Assembly (NCBI GenBank): GCA_041749255.1
Contig: JBGTBR010000053.1
Coordinates: 1-64,000, forward strand
DNA: 64,000 bases
Origin: JABDLO01 sp041749255
GTDB lineage: Bacteria > Bacteroidota > Bacteroidia > Chitinophagales > Saprospiraceae
Direction: 5' to 3'
A program made the translations under genes and the position numbers. Below are positions 42,258 to 50,938 of the stretch, one piece after another (the stretch's first letter is position 1; each line of letters opens with the position of its first letter). The notes under the pieces are model-generated. The model saw only the letters and a program-made list of their open reading frames with translations. It did not search any database and had not been told where the DNA came from.

Positions 42258-45200
42258 TTAAGCCTTGACGGTAGCTTTTGTGAATCCTTTCTTTTTTTCT
42301 TTAGTTCGACTTTTTAAATCGTCTGCAAGATCTCTTACAATAGGAGTGGCGACAAAAATAGAAGAATATGTTCCTACCACAATACCTATAAGAAGCGCAA
42401 AAGCAAATCCTTTGATACTACCCCCTCCAAATATAAAAAGTATAAATACTACCATAAAAGTAGTCAGTGAGGTAATAATCGTACGGCTAAAGGTATTATT
42501 GATAGCTATATTGATCACCTCATCCTTGGCTTTGTTGGTATAAATACCTAAATTCTCTCTAATCCTGTCAAAAACCACAACGGTGTCATTGATAGAATAT
42601 CCTATGACTGTGAGCAAGGCAGCAATAAATGCCTGGTCGATTTCAACGGTGAAAGGCACAATACCGTGAGCAATGGAAAAAATACCTAAAACTATAAGTG
42701 TATCGTGAAATAGGGCTGCAACCGCTCCTAAACTATATTGCCATTTGTTGAATCTCAGAAAAATATAAAGAAATATAAGTAAGAGAGCAAATATTCCTGC
42801 ATAAATGGAGCTTGTCTTAATATCGTCTGCGATAAGAGGTCCCACTTTATTGGATGAGGTAACGTGAGGTACAGTGGTATTTGATGCATCTTTAAAATCG
42901 TCGAGCTCCATTGTAACTCCCGTAACATTCATAATTCCTTCATGCAAGGTGGCCAATACGGTTTGATCAGCCTCTTCTGTATTTTCATTGATTAAATACG
43001 AGGTAATGATATTATAAGTGTTTTCAGAGTCTACCACTTTTACTACTGGTGTAGATCCGAAATATCCGGAAAGACCTTGCCTGAGGGTTTCACCATCGAC
43101 TTTGTCCACTCCGGAAAACTGCACATTATAACTATACCCACCTTTAAAATCAACACCCAGGTCAAATCCTTTTGTGAACATGGATGCTATTCCCAGGATG
43201 ATAATGGTACCTGAAATGATATATCCAATCTTCCTTTTCCCGATCCAATCAATATTTAAATTAGCAAATGCTTTAGCAGTTGGGGGTGTCCAAAAACTCA
43301 AGCTTCTGCCTTTTGAAGTCCATTCATCGATCATCAGTTTTCCAAATAATACAGCAGTAAAGAGAGAACTGATCACTCCAATGATCAAAACTACAGCGAA
43401 ACCTTTTATAGGGCCAAGGCCAAAATATGCCAAAACAAAAGCCACAAGTATAGTGGTCACGTTGGCATCAATAATGGCAGAATAAGAATTAGCAAATCCA
43501 TCTTTTATACTGGCCAATAATGTCTTTCCAACAAGAAGTTCCTCTCTTATCCTTTCAAAAATGATGACATTGGCATCAACAGCCATACCTATAGTGAGCA
43601 CAATACCGGCAATTCCGGGCAGCGTAAGTACCGTACCTATGGATGACAAAGCACCAAAAATAAAAACCAGATTCGTTAAAAGTGCTATGATGGAAACTAT
43701 ACCCGCTGTACCATAATATAATAACATAAATAGGAAAACAAAGAGAAAACCAGCTATGAGCGAATTCATACTTCGTTGGATATTTTGAGCTCCAAGCGAT
43801 GGTCCGACGATGGCTTCCTGTATAATTTTAGTTCTGGCCGGAAGTTTTCCTACTTCAAGAATATTAGCAAAGTCATTGGCTTCCTGAACAGTATAATTTC
43901 CTTCAATGGAAGATGAACCTCCTGTAATCGGATTTCTCACCGAGGGAGCTGAAACAACTTCATTGTCAAGTACTATAGCAATTTCTCTGTTTCCATTATT
44001 GGAGGCGGCCGTAGTCATTTCTGCCCATTTTTTAGCTCCTCTTTTATCCATCCTCAGAGATACTGATGGTTGATTGGTTATGGGATCGGGTTGGTAAAAA
44101 GCCCCGGTAACCACATCGCCTTCCAGTGGAGCTTTTTCAGTACCTGACTGTGTTCTGATCAAATACAATTCATATAAATTGGTTTTTTGGCCGCTTTGAA
44201 AATCGATCATAGGAGCCCTGGACCACAAAAACTTACTATTACGAGGAAAGAGAGCTTTAATTTCTGGTCTGGATAAATACTCCATAACAATATGCCTTTT
44301 ATTTCTCTCTGTCACTCCCATAACAGTTTGAGCATAATTACCCACATTAAGTTGCATATTTGAAAGTAGTGGACCACCTACTTCAAAATCAAGCGATGAT
44401 GATACTATATCAAATGTATCGCCAATTTCATTACCATCGCTATCGTATAATGGTCGGTAAATGGTATCCATTTTAGCCCCTGACCCGCTCTGATCTTTTT
44501 CACTGGCAAGTCGGGAATCAGCCTCCTGAAATGCTCCCATGATGCCCTGATCGTTAAATCTGTACGTATCCCAAAATTCAAGTTGTGCACTCGCCTGAAG
44601 AAATTCCCGGGCTCTTTCAGGGTTCTCTATTCCAGGAAGTTCTACCAGTATAAGATCCCTGGCTGCATCGAGAGAAATATTCGGCTGAGCCACCCCTAAT
44701 TTATCTATTCTCTCTTTTAGCATATTGTACGTAAGACTTACCGTTTCATTGGCCTTTTGACGCAATACTCGTTCTACTTCACCATCTGATGATGAGGTAT
44801 TGATACCTTCTATCATTTCACTTCTCATGAAAAGACTGGCCAAAGACTTACCCTCTGAAATGCTTCTATACTCCTGAACAAAAACAGAAACATAATCTGT
44901 TTGAGATCTGGCCATCTGAGCACTGGTATTCTCTATAGCCTGTAAAAAATGAACATCCTTAGCATTAGGACCCGCTAACGTTATAAGCAATTCCTCCAGG
45001 TCTACTTGTAAAACGGTACTCATACCTCCCTTTAAATCCAGACCCAGAGCGAGTTGTTGTCCTTTTAATTCACTATAAGTGTATTCCTTTAAAAGCGGAA
45101 TTCTAAAAACAACTTCTCCAGAAATTGAATCTAAAAACCTGCTCCTGGAAATTTTATATACTGCCTCTTTGTCAATGCCGTCAGGAGATTTGTCAGCTTC

Positions 45201-45323
45201 CATCCTGGCAAAAGAATCCGCTTCCCTCTCTACCCGGCTGGTTGGTATAAAATACATAAACTGGTATGCACATACCAGAGCTACCAGGATCAATAAGGCT
45301 TTAGTTAAACTTTTAGTTTGCAT
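42258..45323 (-). CDS. secDF: protein translocase subunit SecDF (fused)
   Basis: A 1021-residue fusion of SecD and SecF, the proton-driven accessory of the Sec channel that pulls exported proteins through the inner membrane. The SecD half has the Gly-Leu-Asp-Leu-Lys-Gly-Gly motif near residue 95 and a six-helix block (about 515-680). The SecF half begins near 700, with Gly-Val-Asp-Phe-Lys-Gly-Gly and its own six helices. SecDF fusion is the usual state in Bacteroidota. The C-terminus is Lys-rich. Confidence 0.95.
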   Translation of the reverse strand: MQTKSLTKALLILVALVCAYQFMYFIPTSRVEREADSFARMEADKSPDGIDKEAVYKISRSRFLDSISGEVVFRIPLLKEYTYSELKGQQLALGLDLKGGMSTVLQVDLEELLITLAGPNAKDVHFLQAIENTSAQMARSQTDYVSVFVQEYRSISEGKSLASLFMRSEMIEGINTSSSDGEVERVLRQKANETVSLTYNMLKERIDKLGVAQPNISLDAARDLILVELPGIENPERAREFLQASAQLEFWDTYRFNDQGIMGAFQEADSRLASEKDQSGSGAKMDTIYRPLYDSDGNEIGDTFDIVSSSLDFEVGGPLLSNMQLNVGNYAQTVMGVTERNKRHIVMEYLSRPEIKALFPRNSKFLWSRAPMIDFQSGQKTNLYELYLIRTQSGTEKAPLEGDVVTGAFYQPDPITNQPSVSLRMDKRGAKKWAEMTTAASNNGNREIAIVLDNEVVSAPSVRNPITGGSSSIEGNYTVQEANDFANILEVGKLPARTKIIQEAIVGPSLGAQNIQRSMNSLIAGFLFVFLFMLLYYGTAGIVSIIALLTNLVFIFGALSSIGTVLTLPGIAGIVLTIGMAVDANVIIFERIREELLVGKTLLASIKDGFANSYSAIIDANVTTILVAFVLAYFGLGPIKGFAVVLIIGVISSLFTAVLFGKLMIDEWTSKGRSLSFWTPPTAKAFANLNIDWIGKRKIGYIISGTIIILGIASMFTKGFDLGVDFKGGYSYNVQFSGVDKVDGETLRQGLSGYFGSTPVVKVVDSENTYNIITSYLINENTEEADQTVLATLHEGIMNVTGVTMELDDFKDASNTTVPHVTSSNKVGPLIADDIKTSSIYAGIFALLLIFLYIFLRFNKWQYSLGAVAALFHDTLIVLGIFSIAHGIVPFTVEIDQAFIAALLTVIGYSINDTVVVFDRIRENLGIYTNKAKDEVINIAINNTFSRTIITSLTTFMVVFILFIFGGGSIKGFAFALLIGIVVGTYSSIFVATPIVRDLADDLKSRTKEKKKGFTKATVKA

Positions 45324-45433
45324 TATATTTATTTACATTTTAACGATCTGAAAAAACTCCAATTATCAACCCAATAAGTGATCATTTTTTTACTCTCTGG
45401 GATGCTTATGTGTAACTCAATTGAAAAACGTGG

Positions 45434-45441
45434 CAAATATA
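45434..45441 (-). promoter_or_regulatory. candidate -7 box (TATATTTG) for secDF
   Basis: On the minus strand TATATTTG fits TAnnTTTG about 110 bases upstream of secDF, in a gap with no other gene. No -33 element is clear. Confidence 0.35.
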
Positions 45442-45543
45442 CAGGTTTTCACATATCTATCGATAGTTCATGGAATTTTATTGTGAATGATTGACATATG
45501 AATTACACCTGGATTACGTTAAGCCAATCTTAAAAATATATTA

Positions 45544-47400
45544 TTATCTATCTCTTCCGGGAATATTAAATTGAATCACATGTGCTGATTTGGCCGCCAT
45601 AAAATATAATTCATTGAAGTTTACTGTGTCTCCATTGAAAATGTCTTTCCCCGATTCAACTCCTTTCAGCACTTTGGAAAATCTTAAAAAATCCAATGGT
45701 TTACCATTCTTGTTGAGAATAACCATAACGCCTTTATCCACCAGCAACCTGAAGTACACATACACTCCATCTTCCGGAATATAGTGGATCAGTTTTCCAA
45801 ATTGCACTTCAATACTGTTCTTTCTCCAGTTGAGTAATTGCTTGATAAAATTCTGTGCTTCTTTTTGCTGTGATGTGAGGCCTTCTCCCGTAAAAGCATT
45901 GGTTGAATCTCCAGCCCAACCTCCGGGCATATCTGATCTGATAATACCGTGACTTTCCGTACCTGGATTAGACATGAGTATCTCTGTGCCGTAAAAAATC
46001 TGAGGAATGCCCCGGATGGTCGAAATATAAACCATAGCCATTTTAAACAAGTTAAAGTCTTCATCTAATGAAGTGTATATTCTACTCATATCGTGATTAT
46101 CTCCAAATACCATGAGTTGATCTGGGTCAGTATAAATAAAATCATTACCCAGCATTTCATAAAGTGCAGGAAAACCCTGATGCCACTTATCTTCACGCTT
46201 TAGGCCTTCTATCAATGCTTTATTGATTGGAAAATCCATGAGAGAAGGCAGGCATGATTTTGTCCATGCCTGGTTTTTTTGCCAATAAGCTACCTGCAAT
46301 GGATTTTCAGACCACTCTTCCCCAACAATATTAAAATTGGGATATTCATTCATAATGGCACAAGACCATTCCGACATAAATGACTCTTCAGGGTAAGAAT
46401 AAGTATCCTGTCGAATGCCCGATAATCCGGCATATTCTATCCACCAAATCGAGTTTTGAATGATGTATTTTGCCATCAGTGGGTTATTCTGATTAAGGTC
46501 AGGCATAGAGGGAACAAACCATCCGTCCTGCATCAACTTGCGGTCATCTGTAGCCACATACGGGTCAATAGCCGTAGATTTCCTGTGATTTGTAATGCGG
46601 AATGAATCCTGAAAATTAATCCAGTCTGCAGATGGAAGATCAGCCATCCACCAGTGTAATGAACCACAGTGATTCGCCACCATATCCATTATAACCTTAA
46701 TTTTCCTTTTCGTGCACTCATCTACCAGTCTAACATATTCTTCATTTGATCCAAACCGGGGATCAATTTTATAAAAATCAGTAATGGCATAACCGTGATA
46801 AGAATGGCGATTCATAGCATTTTCCTGAACGGGATTCAACCATATGGATGTAAAACCCATATCCTCAATATAGTCCAGGTGATCTAAAATTCCTTTTATA
46901 TCTCCTCCATGTCTTCCATACGCTTCGGATCTGTTCAATTTGTCAGAATAACCTTCTATATTGTCATTTTCAGGATCTCCATTTACAAAGCGATCCGGAG
47001 TAATCAGGTAAACCACATCTGAGGAATTAAATCCCTGCCGGGATGCAGATCCATTTTTTCTTGCTTTTAATTCATACGCATGGGATAGTACAATTTCCTG
47101 GTCTTTTACAAAATCGATCATAAACATACCGGGAGCTGCTTCCGGTTTAATTAAAATATCAATAAAGAGATAATTCACATTCTCTACATGTATCGTCCTG
47201 CTTATTTCTACACCATCGTACTGAATCACAGGTTTTAGGTTTGCTATATTCTGACCATACACCATGAGCTGAAGTTCTTTTTCATTCATATTCACCCACC
47301 AGAAAGGAGGTTCCACCCTGTCTATGGTTTGGGCAAAAGCGACAGTTTGTAGCATAAACAAACAAAATATGGCTTGGGCAACTCTTATTTTATTAAACAT
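45544..47400 (-). CDS. GH13 alpha-amylase family enzyme, neopullulanase/cyclomaltodextrinase-like (SusA-type)
   Basis: A 618-residue secreted glycosidase: signal peptide 1-23 (ends Ala-Phe-Ala-Gln), an N-terminal Ig-like starch domain (about 25-115), then the GH13 barrel. The four conserved regions read Asp-Met-Val-Ala-Asn-His (239-244), Gly-Ile-Arg-Gln-Asp (328-332, nucleophile Asp332), Val-Gly-Glu-Glu (acid/base Glu361) and Phe-Gly-Asp-Asn-His-Asp (stabiliser Asp437). The N-terminal domain suggests the cyclomaltodextrinase/neopullulanase subgroup, as in SusA. It lies downstream of the susCDE-like genes on the same strand, so maltooligosaccharide cleavage in the periplasm is likely. Confidence 0.9.
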   Translation of the reverse strand: MFNKIRVAQAIFCLFMLQTVAFAQTIDRVEPPFWWVNMNEKELQLMVYGQNIANLKPVIQYDGVEISRTIHVENVNYLFIDILIKPEAAPGMFMIDFVKDQEIVLSHAYELKARKNGSASRQGFNSSDVVYLITPDRFVNGDPENDNIEGYSDKLNRSEAYGRHGGDIKGILDHLDYIEDMGFTSIWLNPVQENAMNRHSYHGYAITDFYKIDPRFGSNEEYVRLVDECTKRKIKVIMDMVANHCGSLHWWMADLPSADWINFQDSFRITNHRKSTAIDPYVATDDRKLMQDGWFVPSMPDLNQNNPLMAKYIIQNSIWWIEYAGLSGIRQDTYSYPEESFMSEWSCAIMNEYPNFNIVGEEWSENPLQVAYWQKNQAWTKSCLPSLMDFPINKALIEGLKREDKWHQGFPALYEMLGNDFIYTDPDQLMVFGDNHDMSRIYTSLDEDFNLFKMAMVYISTIRGIPQIFYGTEILMSNPGTESHGIIRSDMPGGWAGDSTNAFTGEGLTSQQKEAQNFIKQLLNWRKNSIEVQFGKLIHYIPEDGVYVYFRLLVDKGVMVILNKNGKPLDFLRFSKVLKGVESGKDIFNGDTVNFNELYFMAAKSAHVIQFNIPGRDR

Positions 47401-47593
47401 AACCTGAAACTTTAGGTGATCATATAATATTCGTAACTACTCAGATATTGATGGAATGCATTAAATTGTGTCATCATTTACCCCCAAAGTCCTCAAAGCT
47501 TTGGGCCTGCCCCTCCACTTTGGGCGGGAGAGAGGGTGGCAATGTTGCTTAGAATTTCAAGCTTAATGATGTGCTCATCATTTGGTATTTAAC

Positions 47594-47633
47594 AATGGAG
47601 AAAGCCTTCGTTGACGGGAAGGCTTTCTCCATT
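47594..47633. terminator. 15-bp stem hairpin after the SusE-like gene
   Basis: Arms AATGGAGAAAGCCTT and AAGGCTTTCTCCATT are perfectly complementary around a 10-base loop, 24 bases past the SusE-like stop. On the minus strand no long T run follows, so it may be an attenuator or mRNA-stabilising hairpin between the Sus genes and the amylase gene rather than a full terminator. Confidence 0.65.
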
Positions 47634-47657
47634 TCTATCATTGAAAATCAAAATTAT

Positions 47658-48692
47658 TTACAATTTTGTAATCACGTATCGATATCTCGGCTCATGTAAT
47701 ATGAGCTCTATTCTATAACTACCTGGATCGCTAATCATAATGTTTCCACCATCATAATCTAAAAAACCTTCTCCAGAATTATCACCAAAATTCAGTGGCC
47801 AATCATTATTAGCCCTGAATTTGAGACCACCGGCCGTCAGGTTTAAAACCACTTCCAGATTCCTGGAACTTGGATTGTATACCATATCTGTGTCGGAATC
47901 CCAACCAGTAGGTGTAGCATCTCCAATGACTCCCCAATCGGTTTTCATGATTGTATAGGTAAAATTATTGAGATTTACGTTAAGCCTGTACATGCCCGGA
48001 TCTGCGGCTGATATATCAGCTCCATTTTGGTCAAGAGTGCCATTTGCGCCATCATCACCGTAATTTACATCCCAGGTGGGACCATTAGTAAACTTAAAGA
48101 AAGTACCTGGGTCAGGAAAATAAACAAATCCTTCAAACTGATTATCCGATCGTCTTGAATAAATGACTGTATTATTATTGGATGGATCCCATCCCTGATA
48201 GCTTCCAGGAACCTGTAATTGTGGAAAAACGACTTCTACAATAAATGGAGTAACCCTTAAAGATATGGGATCGCTGATCAATTGTTCTACATTAGTCCCT
48301 ACGGAAGCTGCTACCCGCACCTGGATATCCACGGGAATTGCTTCTTCAATGCCTTTGGCAAGTAATACACCATTTATCCGTCCCTGAGTTATGGAAGCAG
48401 AAGTTTCTGTAGTAGTAGCCAGGGCAACAGGTTCACTAAAATTATTGCCGGCTAAATCCATCTGTAACGTATATGTAACACCAGCGGTATAACCAAAAAA
48501 CGATGGACTCCATCTGAACATCGCCAGGGTATTTCCTGTCTTCTCTTCTTCTAACACATATGTACTACCACTTGACGGAGACAATATTACAGAAGCATCA
48601 CCCAGCGAAAGTATGGCTCCAGGATCATCATCTGAACAAGCAGTAAAGACCGCAATGGACATCAGGATAAAAAATATATGATTAAATTTCAT
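47658..48692 (-). CDS. SusE/SusF-like starch-binding outer-membrane lipoprotein
   Basis: A 344-residue lipoprotein (lipobox Phe-Thr-Ala-Cys, Cys19). An N-terminal Ig-like domain (about 30-150) is followed by two tandem glycan-binding modules (about 155-255 and 256-344). Each has a Gly-Trp-Asp segment, a Phe-Lys-Phe core and a Gly-Asp-Asn-type loop (Tyr-Gly-Asp-Asp, Phe-Gly-Asp-Asn). Known SusE and SusF hold starch at the cell surface without cutting it. The two modules are clear homologues of the block inserted in the SusD protein next door. Confidence 0.87.
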   Translation of the reverse strand: MKFNHIFFILMSIAVFTACSDDDPGAILSLGDASVILSPSSGSTYVLEEEKTGNTLAMFRWSPSFFGYTAGVTYTLQMDLAGNNFSEPVALATTTETSASITQGRINGVLLAKGIEEAIPVDIQVRVAASVGTNVEQLISDPISLRVTPFIVEVVFPQLQVPGSYQGWDPSNNNTVIYSRRSDNQFEGFVYFPDPGTFFKFTNGPTWDVNYGDDGANGTLDQNGADISAADPGMYRLNVNLNNFTYTIMKTDWGVIGDATPTGWDSDTDMVYNPSSRNLEVVLNLTAGGLKFRANNDWPLNFGDNSGEGFLDYDGGNIMISDPGSYRIELILHEPRYRYVITKL

Positions 48693-48718
48693 TTTTAATA
48701 CATTTAAATTTTAGTGAA

Positions 48719-50920
48719 TTAATAACCAGGATTTTGAACCAAATTGGGGTTCGCTCCTATGTCAGTATTCGGAATAGGATATACATCCCTGAATCTGGGA
48801 ACTGAGCTTCCGTTGGGAGTTCCTCCTTTCCATGGCCAAACGTAGTTACCATCAGAAAACCTGCCAAAACGTACAAGATCTGTCCGTCTATGGCACTCCC
48901 ACATCAATTCCCTGGCTCTTTCTTCTATAATAAAATTAAGATTCAGTTCATTCATTGTTATGGTTCCTCCCTGATCTCCATGAGCACGTGATCGTACCTG
49001 ATTCACGTATTGTAATGCAGATCCCAGGCTACCGCTACCACCTCTCAAAACCGCCTCAGCATACATGAGCATGGCATCAGCCAATCTAAACATAGGAAAA
49101 TCAGTGTCCGGAAAAGTTGGATCAGATCCCGCTGAACCGGTGGAGGTAATATTTGTAAATTTTATGACTGGAAAACCCTCATTATCCTGAAACATGGTAG
49201 AGGTATTGGTGATTTCCGGTACCTGGTTAAGGGTATAAAAAATAGCTCTCCTGTCAAAGGTTGGTTGTGCGATGGAGTATGTATATTCCGGAACTCCTAA
49301 ATACAGCTTAATGGTATAATTTCCATTGGCTGGAATAGCTATATTGGCACCATCGTAATTTAATAGAGCATTTGCATCATTATCACCAAAATTGATACCC
49401 CAGTCACTGTTAGCTCTAAACTTTAATTCACCTGCTACAAGATCAGCATTAATTTCCCATGCACCATCATCAGCATTATACGACATGGGTGTATCACCAT
49501 CCCATCCCATAGGCGTTGCTGATCCGATAATGCCCCAGTTGACTCTAAGTAATGAATAAGATTTATCATCAAAATTAACTCTTATTCTATACATACCCGC
49601 CTCAGGAACACTTAAATTATTTCCATCCTGATCCAATATACCATTGTTATCATTGTCTCCAAAATTGACATCCCATCCCGGTCCGTCAGTGATTTTGAAT
49701 TCAGAACCTGCTTCGGCAAAGTAAATGTATGATTCGTAATTCCCATCATTATTAACAGATTTAAGGACTGTATTGGAATTGGAAGGATCCCATCCCTGAT
49801 AACCACCGGGCACATATAACACGGGGCCGTCAGCTACCTGAAAATCGGGCTCAACTATAGAACTTCCTCCTCCTACCGAAGGAAACAAATCCACAATGGC
49901 AGAAGTCACTTTAGTTCCACCCCAGCCTGCATCAATCCCATAATCAGCAGGATTCATAGGGTCTCCTACAGGAGCGTGAATGATGAAAGTCATACCACCC
50001 CAGGTTCTGGTTCGGATACCGTCAAATGCGATGGGGAATATGATTTCCTGAGAATTGTGATTGTCGGCCAAGAATAAATGCTGGAAATTGGGTTCTAAAG
50101 TAAAACCTGAATTAATTACCTTTTCACTGTATTCGGCTGCTTTTGAATATTCACCACTTCCTTTATACACTTCTGCATTCAGATAAAGTTTGGCAAGTAG
50201 CATTTGAGCAGCAGCCCTGTCTGCCCTTGCATATTCATTTTGTCGGGCGGGTAATAACAGGTTTTCTATTTCAAGAAGTTCTGCTTCAATATAATTAAAT
50301 AACTCTGAAGCGCTGATTTGAGGTGGAAAAAAAGCTCCAACCGCATCTTCTTCTGTTACAAAAGGAACATTTCTAAAATGATCCAGTGCATGCCAAAAAC
50401 TTAAAGCACGCAAAAATCTGGCTTCAGCCCGGAATAGTTGAATTTCATTTCTAAGAGCACCTTCTACTCCTCTGCCATCTAATTTAGCATTGGTTGTTTC
50501 TCTTAAGAATTCATTGCAAAGTGATATCTGATAAAAGATTCGACTGTAAAAAGCACTAATAAAACCATCGTTGGCATCCCAGGTTTGATGTTGGAAATCC
50601 TTAATCGTCTGGTCATTCCAGGCAATCACCGCTTCATCAGTAGATAGCTGCTGATGATACCAAAATCCTCTTAAATATTGGCCAAATCCCTCATCAATAC
50701 CAGCAATATCCGGTTGGCCTGCGGGGCCTTGTTGCCCGGAAACTGCAAAACCTGCATATAATTTTGCCAACACTTGCTTGTAACTGTCGGGATCTTCATA
50801 CACTACCGCTGAAGTAATAAAATCTTCATCAATGGGTACAGTATTGAGATCGTTAAAGCAAGATTGAAAAACCCCCGAAATTAGTACAGCAAGGATTGAT
50901 ATTTTTAATAAATTATTCAT
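48719..50920 (-). CDS. SusD/RagB glycan-binding lipoprotein with inserted SusE-type modules
   Basis: A 733-residue lipoprotein (Cys21 after Phe-Gln-Ser), well above the usual 500-600 of SusD proteins. The SusD helical fold covers about 22-352 and 555-733; the C-terminal Arg-x-x-Glu-Leu-x-x-Glu/Trp-x-x-Arg-Arg-Thr-Asp-Leu-Val-Arg segment is typical. Residues about 356-554 (bases 49259-49855) are a foreign block of two beta modules matching the SusE-like neighbour, roughly half identical by eye. The flanks (Asp-Leu-Phe-Pro-Ser before, Asp-Arg-Arg-Ala-Ile-Phe-Tyr after) are adjacent in ordinary SusD proteins. It pairs with the SusC gene 18 bases upstream. Confidence 0.92.
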   Translation of the reverse strand: MNNLLKISILAVLISGVFQSCFNDLNTVPIDEDFITSAVVYEDPDSYKQVLAKLYAGFAVSGQQGPAGQPDIAGIDEGFGQYLRGFWYHQQLSTDEAVIAWNDQTIKDFQHQTWDANDGFISAFYSRIFYQISLCNEFLRETTNAKLDGRGVEGALRNEIQLFRAEARFLRALSFWHALDHFRNVPFVTEEDAVGAFFPPQISASELFNYIEAELLEIENLLLPARQNEYARADRAAAQMLLAKLYLNAEVYKGSGEYSKAAEYSEKVINSGFTLEPNFQHLFLADNHNSQEIIFPIAFDGIRTRTWGGMTFIIHAPVGDPMNPADYGIDAGWGGTKVTSAIVDLFPSVGGGSSIVEPDFQVADGPVLYVPGGYQGWDPSNSNTVLKSVNNDGNYESYIYFAEAGSEFKITDGPGWDVNFGDNDNNGILDQDGNNLSVPEAGMYRIRVNFDDKSYSLLRVNWGIIGSATPMGWDGDTPMSYNADDGAWEINADLVAGELKFRANSDWGINFGDNDANALLNYDGANIAIPANGNYTIKLYLGVPEYTYSIAQPTFDRRAIFYTLNQVPEITNTSTMFQDNEGFPVIKFTNITSTGSAGSDPTFPDTDFPMFRLADAMLMYAEAVLRGGSGSLGSALQYVNQVRSRAHGDQGGTITMNELNLNFIIEERARELMWECHRRTDLVRFGRFSDGNYVWPWKGGTPNGSSVPRFRDVYPIPNTDIGANPNLVQNPGY

Positions 50921-50938
50921 TTGTTGTGGGTTTTTATT

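Noticed and set aside
47480..47540. GC-rich patch with CCCAAAG/CTTTGGG arms upstream of the amylase hairpin
   Set aside because: The stem is only 7 bp with a loop of 9 and no T run; no second copy found in the window, so not called as a terminator or repeat.
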